This document shows positions 23,940 to 32,586 of a stretch of DNA of 64,000 nucleotides, piece by piece. The DNA is taken from NCBI RefSeq assembly GCF_003544855.1, contig NZ_CP032101.1, positions 1,240,001 through 1,304,000 of the forward strand. The letters are read 5' to 3'. How positions within the stretch are numbered: the stretch's first letter is position 1; every line of letters begins with the position of its first letter. Below the pieces are notes generated by a model that was given only the letters and a program-made list of their open reading frames with translations, was not told the origin of the DNA and did not search any database. The position numbers and the translations under genes were made by a program. This DNA is from Malaciobacter marinus (GTDB lineage Bacteria > Campylobacterota > Campylobacteria > Campylobacterales > Arcobacteraceae).

Positions 23940-25136
23940 TTATATTTTAAAAGGTAAGGTGATTTTTACTTGGGCACCTTCATATTCATTGTCTTGATAG
24001 GTGAATTTAGTATTGTTTATTTTTATTTTTCCGTACATTGAATCATTTATTACTTTATATGTAATATTTAATCCAAGTCCAATTCCATGAGCTTGATGTT
24101 TTGTAGTAAAGTATGGCTCAAAAACTTTATTAATATATTCTGTTTTTATTCCACCTGCATTATCTCTAACAATAATCTCAATAAGATTATCTTTATTTAT
24201 ATAAGAATCAATAAATATATATTTTTGTAAATCACTCTTTTCTAAAGCATCTTTTGAGTTATGTATTAAGTTAACTAAGGCTTGAACTAAACTATTTGGC
24301 AAATTTGTAAGTTCAATTGTATCATCTAGGTTTGTTACTACTTTTATATTATTTTCACTAATTAAATGTTCTTTAGCTTTAATAGATTTATTAATAATTT
24401 CTGAAAGATTAAATTTTGCAAGTTTTTCTTTATATGATAAATCTCTAAAGTTATCAATAGTTTCAGATAAGTCTTGAGATGTATTCATTATTTTTTGCAT
24501 TGATGCTAAAGTTTCATTTTTGTCATCAATTCCAAGTTGAAGATTAAGTTTTACACCAGAGGCACAAGTAGTAATTAAAGATAAAGGTTGTCTCCACTGA
24601 TGTGCGATATTTCCAATCATCTCCCCTAATGCAGCCATTTTACTTTGTTCTATTAATTCTAGTTGTTGTTTTTGTACTTGTTCTTTTAATTCAATCTCTT
24701 TTTGTAATGCTTTATATAGATTATCATTTACAGCTTCAAGTTGTTTATTTTTTATAATAACTTCAATATAAAGATTTAATTTATTAATAAATTGGTGATT
24801 TTCAATAGGTTTAGTAAGATAATCAATTGCACCAATTTGAAAACCTTTTTGTTGAAACTCTTCTTTTTTAAAAGCAGCAGTTAAAAATATAATAGGAATA
24901 TTTTGTGTTCTTGGATTACTTTTTAGATATTTTGCCGTATCAAAACCATCAAGTCCTGGCATTTGTACATCTAGTATAATAATATCAATCTCTTCTTTAT
25001 AAGTGATTTTTAAAGCCTCTTCTCCACTTGAAGCTAAAACTAGCTCTACATTTTCTAAATATTCTTGAATTAGATATTGTAAAGATACTCTATTTGCTTC
25101 TATATCATCAACTGCTAAAATTTTTATATCTTTCAT
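23940..25136 (-). CDS. Response regulator-histidine kinase fusion (REC-HK)
   Basis: A 398-residue cytoplasmic protein. REC domain at about 3-122 has the acidic pair DD (10-11), phospho-Asp in LDVQMPG (near 56) and KP. A coiled coil leads to the H-box MAALGEMIGNIAHQWRQPL near 170-188, the type frequent in Campylobacterota, and an HATPase domain with NLIHNSKDAL, DNAGGI and GIGLGLNI. It is the last gene of a three-gene signalling operon; its start overlaps the CheB-CheR stop by 4 bases. Phosphate may reach it from the hybrid kinase and act on its own kinase core. Confidence 0.85.
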   Translation of the reverse strand: MKDIKILAVDDIEANRVSLQYLIQEYLENVELVLASSGEEALKITYKEEIDIIILDVQMPGLDGFDTAKYLKSNPRTQNIPIIFLTAAFKKEEFQQKGFQIGAIDYLTKPIENHQFINKLNLYIEVIIKNKQLEAVNDNLYKALQKEIELKEQVQKQQLELIEQSKMAALGEMIGNIAHQWRQPLSLITTCASGVKLNLQLGIDDKNETLASMQKIMNTSQDLSETIDNFRDLSYKEKLAKFNLSEIINKSIKAKEHLISENNIKVVTNLDDTIELTNLPNSLVQALVNLIHNSKDALEKSDLQKYIFIDSYINKDNLIEIIVRDNAGGIKTEYINKVFEPYFTTKHQAHGIGLGLNITYKVINDSMYGKIKINNTKFTYQDNEYEGAQVKITLPFKI

Positions 25137-26794
25137 ATTTTCCTCTTGTAAATTCTATTTTTTTTATCTATTGTCAAAAACTTTTCGTGATTGTCTAAAG
25201 ATTCACTCTCTCCTAAAACCAAAAAGCCATAAGAGTCTAAAGATTGCTTAAAAAGTTCAAATATATTTGTTTTTAATTCTTTATCAAAATAAATAAGTAC
25301 ATTTCTACAAAATATAAGTTGAAAATCATTGATTTTTTTATCTTCAACCAAGTTATGTCTAAAAAATAGAATTTTTTGTTTTATCTCTTCACTTATTTCA
25401 ACAAAATCACCATGGTCATAGAAGTATTTACTAAAACTTTCACTACCTCCTGCTTGATAATAATTTTTTAAAAATTGTTTATAATTTTGTTTTGAATATA
25501 AGCCATTTTTTGCATTTTTTAAAACCATCTCATTTAAGTCTGTTGCATATATTAAACTTCTATTTAGTAAGCCTATTTCATCTAAAAAAATTGCAATAGA
25601 ATAAGGTTCTTCACCAGTACTACAGCCTGCACACCAAACCTTAATATCAAAAAAACTATCAAGCTTTGGCAAAAGAGCATCTTTTAATTTTTTAAAAACC
25701 TCTGGATTTCTATAAAATGTAGTAACATTAACAGAAATATTTAAAAATAAATCTTTAAAAATATTTTCATTATTTAATATTTTATTTTGAAACTCTAAAA
25801 AATTATTTGGTTTTAAATTACTATAAAAAAGTTTAACTCTTCTTTTTATATGTTCAAGATTGTAACCTCTATAATCATATCCATACTCTTCATAAATTTT
25901 ATTTAAAAAACTTTCTAATTGGATATTATTAAATGGTTCATCATTTAAGCAAGTGTTTATATATTCACTTATGGATTCAAGTGATAAAACTTCGTCATAA
26001 CAGTCTGTCTTTATAGCATTTTCAAGCATTGGCTTCGCTTCACATTCCTTTGGTTCTTCTATTATAACTGTACTTTCATTCTCTTGTAATAATCTAAGAC
26101 TGTCACTCCCATCTGAACCATATCCACAAACAAGTATTGCTAAAAGATTATTTTTATACTCATTTGAAAGAGTTTCAAAGCTTGTACTAATTGATGGCTT
26201 TGAAAAATTTCTTTTTTCTTCATTTGTTAAAAAAATAAATCCACCAATAATTATCATATGTTTTCCAGGTGGTGCTGTATAAATAGTAGAGTTTTCAATT
26301 TTCATATCAGATTTTGCTTCTACTACTTTATAATGAGCTGTTTTTGTTTGTAAGATTTGACTAAGACTACTTTTTTCATCTGATCTATGATGCATAATAA
26401 TAAAAATAGACATTTGTGAGTAGGGAAGTTTTTCTATTATATCTATAAATTTTTTTAAACTTCCAGCACTTCCTCCAATAGCTAAATATTCTAAATTAAG
26501 ATTTTTTCTTTTTGTTTTATTGTAGTCTTTGATGAGTTTTACTTCAAAGCCTAATTGGTTTAAATAACTTTTTAAAGTAATCTCGTTTGAATATATACTT
26601 AAATGTGATTTTATTTTATTTAATGCTAATATAATTTCACTTGCAATAGTTTGAATATTTAAAAAATTAATTTCAATGCTTTTTTTCTCATAATCTAACA
26701 ATGATAAAAACTTTTTTATATCTTCTTTTTTTTCGATATTTTGAATAATTATTTTTAAAGTATTATTGACTTCTTGTGAAACTATATTGTTCAT
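25133..26794 (-). CDS. CheB-CheR fusion protein (methylesterase-methyltransferase)
   Basis: A 553-residue fusion. Residues 1-95 look like a STAS-like cap with no receiver. CheB-type esterase at about 100-275 has the catalytic Ser in IGGSAGSLKK, His in MHHRSDEK and Asp in YGSDGSDSL. CheR-type methyltransferase at about 290-553 has the SAM site VWCAGCSTGEEPYSIAI and the block IFCRNVLIYFD. Such fusions often adapt sensor kinases rather than flagellar receptors. It lies between a hybrid kinase and a REC-kinase with 4-base overlaps on both sides. Confidence 0.85.
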   Translation of the reverse strand: MNNIVSQEVNNTLKIIIQNIEKKEDIKKFLSLLDYEKKSIEINFLNIQTIASEIILALNKIKSHLSIYSNEITLKSYLNQLGFEVKLIKDYNKTKRKNLNLEYLAIGGSAGSLKKFIDIIEKLPYSQMSIFIIMHHRSDEKSSLSQILQTKTAHYKVVEAKSDMKIENSTIYTAPPGKHMIIIGGFIFLTNEEKRNFSKPSISTSFETLSNEYKNNLLAILVCGYGSDGSDSLRLLQENESTVIIEEPKECEAKPMLENAIKTDCYDEVLSLESISEYINTCLNDEPFNNIQLESFLNKIYEEYGYDYRGYNLEHIKRRVKLFYSNLKPNNFLEFQNKILNNENIFKDLFLNISVNVTTFYRNPEVFKKLKDALLPKLDSFFDIKVWCAGCSTGEEPYSIAIFLDEIGLLNRSLIYATDLNEMVLKNAKNGLYSKQNYKQFLKNYYQAGGSESFSKYFYDHGDFVEISEEIKQKILFFRHNLVEDKKINDFQLIFCRNVLIYFDKELKTNIFELFKQSLDSYGFLVLGESESLDNHEKFLTIDKKNRIYKRKI

Positions 26795-29700
26795 TTGTGT
26801 TTTTTAGTACTCCAACTTTCAATTAAACTTGCTAATATATTAATCTCAATAGGTTTTGACAAATAATCATCTGCTCCTAAACTAATACATTTTTCTCTAT
26901 CATCTTTCATTGCTTTTGCTGTAACTGCAATTATTGGAATATGTTTGATTTTTTTATCTTCTCTAATTTTTTCCATTGCTTCATATCCATTCATAACAGG
27001 CATCATTATATCCATTAAGATTAAATCTATTTTATTTTTTTCATCTTTTAAAAAGTCTAAAGCTTCTTGACCATTAAAAGCTGTAAAAGTATTTGCATTA
27101 AACTCTTTTAAAGCAGCATCTAATACAAAAATATTTTTAATATCATCATCAACAATCAGTATGTTTTTTTGACTTAAATCTACATCTTTAAATATCTCTT
27201 TTTTCTCTTCTTTTTCTTCTTCTCTATGTAAAAAAAGATTTATTTCATTTAAGATTCTTTCATTTGAATTAGCTGTTTTAATAATAATGCTATTACTATA
27301 TTCTTGAAGTTTTATCTTTTCTTGTTTATTTAATTCTTTACCTGTATAAATAATAATAGGAAGTTTTGGATATCTATTTTTTATATATTCACAAACTTCA
27401 TATCCACTTCCATCCATAAGAGCTAAATCAACTACAACAGTATCATAATGTTCAGTTTTTACTTCATTGATTGCTTCTTGTGCTGTTTTAACACCTTTTA
27501 TATTTATATCTTCTGTTCCAATAAGTTCAATTAATGCTTCTTTATGAATATCATCATCTTCAACAATTAGTAAGTCTTTAATCTCTTTTTTATTTATATT
27601 TTCAAAAGAATTAATAATTCCATTTATATCTCCATCAACTACTGGTTTTTGTAAGTATCCAATTGCTCCAAGTTTCAAAGTTTCACTATTTTTGTCTTTT
27701 GAAGATATTATATGCACTGGAATATTTTTTGTTTCATGATTTGCTTTTAATTTTTTAAGTACTTCTACCCCATCCATATCAGGAAGTGTTAAATCTAATA
27801 AAATACCTTTTATCTTATATTTTTCAATTAACTTTAATCCTTCTGTAGCATTTAATGCTACAAGTCCAAAGTTACCACCTCTTTTTATCTCTTCATATAC
27901 TACTTGTGAAAATATTTCATCATCATCAATTATTAAGAATGCCTCTTTATTTAAATCTAAAATATCTCTATCATCTTCAACTTTTTTTATCTTTTTATCT
28001 TTTTTTTCTTCTATAAAAGCTGGTTTAGATATAAGTGTTTGTGTATTTATTTTTGAAAGATTATCGTCTAAATGCTCATTATTTGAAAAATTTGGTAAAT
28101 TAACACTAAAAATACTTCCTTTATTTTCATTAGATTGCAATGAAATATAACCTCCAAGAAGTTTTGCTAACTCTTTAGAAATAGATAATCCAAGTCCAGT
28201 TCCTCCATACTCTCTACTTGTACCACCATCAGCTTGTGTAAATGCTTTAAAAATTAGATTTTGTTTCTCTTTTGCAATACCAATTCCTGTATCTATTACA
28301 CTAATACAAAAATCTTTAGTTAAATCTTTTGATGCAGTTATACTTAAAGTAATAGAACCTTCTTTTGTAAATTTAAAAGCATTTGAAACTAGATTTCTAA
28401 TTATTTGAGAAATTCTATCTTTGTCATTACAAATTAGTCCCTTATATTCATCTACAATCTTAAACTCAAGTCCTTTTTCTTTTGCTGTATAACCAAAGAC
28501 TTCTTTTAGTTGTTCTAATAAATCTATACTTTTAAAACTATCTACAATTACCTCCATTTTTCCAGATTCAACTTTTGAAAGATCTAATATATCATTTATA
28601 AGTCTTAAAAGCTCATTTCCAGAATCAAAAATAGTATTTGCTTTTTTTATATCATCATTTGATAAAGTTTGTTTACTATTCTTTTGAAGTAGTGATGAAA
28701 GAAGAATAATAGAATTAAGTGGAGTTCTAAGCTCATGTGACATATTTGCTAAAAATTCAGATTTATATTTTCCCGATTGTTCTAGTTGTTCTGCTTTAGT
28801 TTCAATATCTTTCTTTGTCTCTTCTAAAAGTCTATTTTGTTCTTTTAAGTTTTGTTCTGAAATTTTTAATTGTTGTTGTTGCTCTTCCATATTAGCATTT
28901 GCTTCTTCAAGTTGTTGTTGTTGCTCTTCCATATTAACATTTGCTTCTTCAAGTTGTTGTTGTTGCTCTTCCATATTAGCATTTGCTTCTTCAAGCTTTT
29001 GTTGGTTTATTTCTAACTCTTTATTTGCAAGTTTTGTTTGTTCTAAAAGCTCTTTTACTTTTTTATTTTTAATTGCACTAGAAATTGCAATACAAATAGT
29101 TCTATTAATATTTTCAAAAAAATCTAAAGTTTTTTGTTCAAACTTTTCAAAAGAGCCAATTTCTATTACTCCAAAAATCTCATCATTATATATTAGAGGA
29201 AAAGTGTATGTATTGTAAGCATTTTGAGTAACTGTTCCAGTTGTAATTAATGCTTCATTTTTTTTGATATTTTTTAAAAGTATTGGTTTTTTTTGGAAAG
29301 CAACTTGTCCAACTACTCCTTGTCCTAATGAGAATTCATTTGATAACTCATCTCTTGATACATGGGCAAAACTAGAGTATTGTTTTAGCTTTTTGTTCTC
29401 TTCTTCATAGATATAAAGTACTGCAACACCTGCATTTATATAGTTACTAATAAAGTTTATAGATTCATCTGTAACATCTTTTAAATCTTTTAGATTAATT
29501 AAAATTTGATTTAACTGATTAACACCATCTTTTATCCAGTTTTCAATATCTGCTTTTGTTATGCTCTGTTTTGTTCTTTTTATACCTGCATTTACAACTT
29601 TACTCATTTGTCCTATTTCATCTTTTGAACTATCTTCAAGTAGCTGAATATCATTTGTTTCTCTATTTAAATACATAAAAAAATTCAATAAACCATCTTG

Positions 29701-30780
29701 AAAGCTATTTAATGAGTTTATAATATATTTTTGAATTACAAAGTATAAGATTGAAAAAACAATAATAAAGGCTATTAAACTAATGATAATTAATGTATTT
29801 GTTAGTTCATTAGGAACTTTTAAAACTTCACTTAATTCAACTTCAGATACAACTGCCCAAGAAAGATTATCATCTATTTTAAATAAAGTATAAGAAGATA
29901 AAACTTCTTTATTTCGATAATCTTCTATAATTTTTGTATTTGTAAAGCCTTTAAAAGCTTCTTTTACTGCAACTGTATTATTAATACCAACTTTTGGATT
30001 TTTAAATGAGGCTAGAACGGAGTGCGTAGTAGGAGCGATATGACTATCACTTCTCATAAGATAATCTTCTCCTACTAAATAATCTTCATGTGTTTTTGAA
30101 TACCCACTTCTAAAAGCCATAATATTTTGTATGCTATTTGTGTCAAGTTTTAGTACTAAAACAGATTTAAAATTACCATTTACATAAACAGGACTAGCTA
30201 AAAACATAGCTGGTTTATAATTATCAGGAGCATAAGATTGCATATCAATATATGAAACTTTTCTTGTTCTTTTTACTTTTTGCCAGATTTTTGCTAAATT
30301 AGATTTGTTTAGACTTCCTGTTCTTAAGTTTTGACCAAAATCAGATTTTTTCTTAAAAGTATAAAAAATATGTCCATTATCTTTTGAAATTAATAAAACA
30401 TCTGTAAAAGGGTAAGTATTTGTATATGTTTTATAGAATTTATCCCACTTTTCATAGGCATCTTCAACTACTTTCTTATCTGTTGGAAATTCTCCATACT
30501 GATCAATATTTAATTCTTTCTCAATTTTTTCAAATTCAGTTGTTAAATCTTTTGCATAAGAAGTATCTGCTAAAAGGTGTGCTTGTTTAGTATATAGTTT
30601 AAATAGTTCATCTAACTGTTTTACTTTTGAATCTCTAGTTGAAGTTAAAGCTTCATATTTTTGTTCAATTAATGTTTGTTTAGTCTGTTTAATAGATATA
30701 AACCCTAAAATAGAAGAAAGAAAAACTAATGATAAAATAGAGATTATTATTAGTTTTAATTTGATAGATAGATTTTTCAT
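26791..30780 (-). CDS. Hybrid sensor histidine kinase: dCACHE-HAMP-GAF-HK-three REC
   Basis: A 1329-residue kinase. TM1 at about 10-30, a dCACHE sensor to about 325, TM2 at about 330-352, HAMP, then GAF (about 430-575). A coiled coil at about 580-665 contains a 14-residue unit repeated three times. HisKA follows, with the H-box ANMSHELRTPLNSII, and an HATPase with NAFKFTKEGSI, DTGIGIA and GGTGLGLSI. Three REC domains end the protein; the Asp motifs are LLDLTLPDMDG, VVDLALMDGSG and LMDIMMPVMNG. The first gene of the operon with CheB-CheR and a REC-kinase. Confidence 0.9.
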   Translation of the reverse strand: MKNLSIKLKLIIISILSLVFLSSILGFISIKQTKQTLIEQKYEALTSTRDSKVKQLDELFKLYTKQAHLLADTSYAKDLTTEFEKIEKELNIDQYGEFPTDKKVVEDAYEKWDKFYKTYTNTYPFTDVLLISKDNGHIFYTFKKKSDFGQNLRTGSLNKSNLAKIWQKVKRTRKVSYIDMQSYAPDNYKPAMFLASPVYVNGNFKSVLVLKLDTNSIQNIMAFRSGYSKTHEDYLVGEDYLMRSDSHIAPTTHSVLASFKNPKVGINNTVAVKEAFKGFTNTKIIEDYRNKEVLSSYTLFKIDDNLSWAVVSEVELSEVLKVPNELTNTLIIISLIAFIIVFSILYFVIQKYIINSLNSFQDGLLNFFMYLNRETNDIQLLEDSSKDEIGQMSKVVNAGIKRTKQSITKADIENWIKDGVNQLNQILINLKDLKDVTDESINFISNYINAGVAVLYIYEEENKKLKQYSSFAHVSRDELSNEFSLGQGVVGQVAFQKKPILLKNIKKNEALITTGTVTQNAYNTYTFPLIYNDEIFGVIEIGSFEKFEQKTLDFFENINRTICIAISSAIKNKKVKELLEQTKLANKELEINQQKLEEANANMEEQQQQLEEANVNMEEQQQQLEEANANMEEQQQQLKISEQNLKEQNRLLEETKKDIETKAEQLEQSGKYKSEFLANMSHELRTPLNSIILLSSLLQKNSKQTLSNDDIKKANTIFDSGNELLRLINDILDLSKVESGKMEVIVDSFKSIDLLEQLKEVFGYTAKEKGLEFKIVDEYKGLICNDKDRISQIIRNLVSNAFKFTKEGSITLSITASKDLTKDFCISVIDTGIGIAKEKQNLIFKAFTQADGGTSREYGGTGLGLSISKELAKLLGGYISLQSNENKGSIFSVNLPNFSNNEHLDDNLSKINTQTLISKPAFIEEKKDKKIKKVEDDRDILDLNKEAFLIIDDDEIFSQVVYEEIKRGGNFGLVALNATEGLKLIEKYKIKGILLDLTLPDMDGVEVLKKLKANHETKNIPVHIISSKDKNSETLKLGAIGYLQKPVVDGDINGIINSFENINKKEIKDLLIVEDDDIHKEALIELIGTEDINIKGVKTAQEAINEVKTEHYDTVVVDLALMDGSGYEVCEYIKNRYPKLPIIIYTGKELNKQEKIKLQEYSNSIIIKTANSNERILNEINLFLHREEEKEEKKEIFKDVDLSQKNILIVDDDIKNIFVLDAALKEFNANTFTAFNGQEALDFLKDEKNKIDLILMDIMMPVMNGYEAMEKIREDKKIKHIPIIAVTAKAMKDDREKCISLGADDYLSKPIEINILASLIESWSTKKHK
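28870..28995. repeat. Three tandem 42-bp repeats in the kinase coiled coil
   Basis: Units 28870-28911, 28912-28953 and 28954-28995 are nearly identical (the middle one differs by A for G). Each encodes the heptad-pair EEANANMEEQQQQL. The in-frame 42-bp period can expand or contract without breaking the gene. Confidence 0.9.
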
Positions 30781-30916
30781 TATGCCTCTTTTTTTAATAG
30801 TTCAATATTTTAACACATATAAGATTATTATTGTAAAAAAGTGGCTAAAAAAATATTGCTTTTGCAAAAATTATTTTTCTTTTGCTTTTCTAACTTTCAA
30901 ATTAGAAACATTTCGT

Positions 30917-30922
30917 TATAAT
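30917..30922 (+). promoter_or_regulatory. Probable -10 element of the ABC-F gene
   Basis: TATAAT followed by CGCG, the same TATAATCGCG context seen ahead of cmoB. A T-rich stretch precedes it. It would give a leader of about 28 bases with GGAG ahead of the start. The divergent kinase gene starts at 30780; the rest of 30781-30916 shows no gene. Confidence 0.5.
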
Positions 30923-30956
30923 CGCGACAGATTATGAATATTGGAGTTAGTTTTAT

Positions 30957-32543
30957 ATGGTACAAGTAGTTAATTTGAAAAAAGCTTTTGGTTCAAAAGT
31001 TTTATTTCAAGATATAAATTTAAAATTAGATACAGGAAAAAGATATGGACTTATTGGTGCAAATGGTGCTGGTAAGACTACTTTTTTGAAAATTCTTTCA
31101 GGTGAAGAAGACGCAACTGAGGGTGACATACAAATACAAAATGGTAAAAAAGTAGGAACACTTTCTCAAAATCAGTTTGCATATGAAGAGTATTCAATCT
31201 TTGACACGGTACTTTTAGGAAATAAAAGATTATATAATGCAATCAAAGAGAAAGAAAAACTTTATATGTCAGAAGAGTTCACTGATGAGGTAAATAACAG
31301 ATTAGGTGAATTAGAAATAATTTGTTGTGAAGAAGATCCTACATATGAATATGATGTAAAAATTACAAAAATTTTAGAAGATTTAGGTTTCCCATCATCT
31401 CAACAAAGTGATTTGATGAGTACATTAACAGGTGGAGATAAATTCAAGGTTTTATTAGCGCAAGTTTTATATCCAAAACCAGATGTTTTATTTTTAGATG
31501 AGCCAACAAATAACCTTGATATCGAAACAATTGGTTGGTTAGAAAATCAATTACAACATCACGATGGAACAATGGTTGTAATCTCTCACGATAGACACTT
31601 CTTAAATGCAGTGTGTACTCATATTTTAGATGTTGATTATAAACAAATTAGAGAGTTCTCAGGTAATTATGATGATTGGTATATAGCTTCAACACTGCTT
31701 TCTAAACAACATGAAGCAAATAGAGATAAAAAGTTAAAAGAAAAAGAAGAATTAGAAAAGTTTATTGCAAGATTTAGTGCAAATGCTTCTAAAGCAAAAC
31801 AAGCAACTTCAAGACAAAAACAGCTTGAGAAGCTTGATGTTGGTTCAATTCAACTTTCAAGTAGAAGAGACCCATCAATTGTATTTAAACAAAAAAGAGA
31901 AGTTGGAAAAGAGCTTCTAATGGTTAAAAATATTTCAAAATCTTATGATGGTAAATTAGTATTAAATGATATCTCATTTACTGTAGAAAAAGATGATAAA
32001 ATTGCACTTATTGGACCAAATGGTATTGGAAAATCAACACTTTGTGAAATTTTAGTAGGTGAAATCAAACCAGATAGTGGAGAAGTTCATTGGGGTGCAA
32101 CAATTCAAAATGGATACTTTCCTCAAAATGCAACAGATGTAATTAAAGGAGATATGACACTTTATGATTGGTTGAGAAACTTTGATAGAGATGCAGATAT
32201 CAATGAAATTAGAAACTGTTTAGGAAGAATGCTATTTAATGGTGAAGAACAAGAAAAGAAAGTTGAGTCTTGTTCAGGTGGAGAAAAACATAGAATGTGG
32301 CTTTCAAAAATCATGTTAGAACAGCCAAATTTTATGGTTTTAGATGAGCCTACAAACCACTTAGACCTTGAAGCTATTATCGCACTTGGTGAAGCACTTC
32401 ATACATATGAGGGTTCAGTAATTTGTGTATCACATGATAGGGAACTACTTGATGCATACGCAAACAGAATTTTAGCAATTCAAAGTGATGGAACAATTTT
32501 TGATTTTAAAGGTACTTATGAAGAGTATCTTGAAGCTAAATAG
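30957..32543 (+). CDS. ybiT: ABC-F family ATPase (YbiT-like)
   Basis: A 528-residue protein with two ABC ATPase cassettes and no membrane domain. Cassette 1 has GANGAGKTT (near 36-44) and LTGGDKFKVLLA; cassette 2 has GPNGIGKST and CSGGEKHRMWLS with LDEPTNHLDLEA. The linker between them holds the P-site tRNA interaction motif (about 240-310). Such proteins bind the ribosomal E site and relieve stalled or misassembled complexes. The N-terminus and cassette 1 resemble E. coli YbiT more than EttA or Uup, by length and by the QFAYEEYSIFDTV block. A strong bidirectional terminator follows. Confidence 0.85.
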   Translation: MVQVVNLKKAFGSKVLFQDINLKLDTGKRYGLIGANGAGKTTFLKILSGEEDATEGDIQIQNGKKVGTLSQNQFAYEEYSIFDTVLLGNKRLYNAIKEKEKLYMSEEFTDEVNNRLGELEIICCEEDPTYEYDVKITKILEDLGFPSSQQSDLMSTLTGGDKFKVLLAQVLYPKPDVLFLDEPTNNLDIETIGWLENQLQHHDGTMVVISHDRHFLNAVCTHILDVDYKQIREFSGNYDDWYIASTLLSKQHEANRDKKLKEKEELEKFIARFSANASKAKQATSRQKQLEKLDVGSIQLSSRRDPSIVFKQKREVGKELLMVKNISKSYDGKLVLNDISFTVEKDDKIALIGPNGIGKSTLCEILVGEIKPDSGEVHWGATIQNGYFPQNATDVIKGDMTLYDWLRNFDRDADINEIRNCLGRMLFNGEEQEKKVESCSGGEKHRMWLSKIMLEQPNFMVLDEPTNHLDLEAIIALGEALHTYEGSVICVSHDRELLDAYANRILAIQSDGTIFDFKGTYEEYLEAK

Positions 32544-32554
32544 AGTATTTAAAA

Positions 32555-32584
32555 TTGAACGAAGATAAAAAAATCTTCGTTCAA
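32555..32584. terminator. Bidirectional terminator between ABC-F and ubiquitin-autotransporter genes
   Basis: Perfect 12-bp stem TTGAACGAAGAT (32555-32566) with its complement (32573-32584) around an AAAAAA loop. It lies between two convergent stops, 11 and 2 bases away. Confidence 0.8.
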
Positions 32585-32586
32585 AG

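Noticed and set aside
28870-28995. CRISPR-like direct repeats
   Set aside because: Three adjacent 42-bp units without spacers, inside a coding frame, encoding a coiled-coil repeat.
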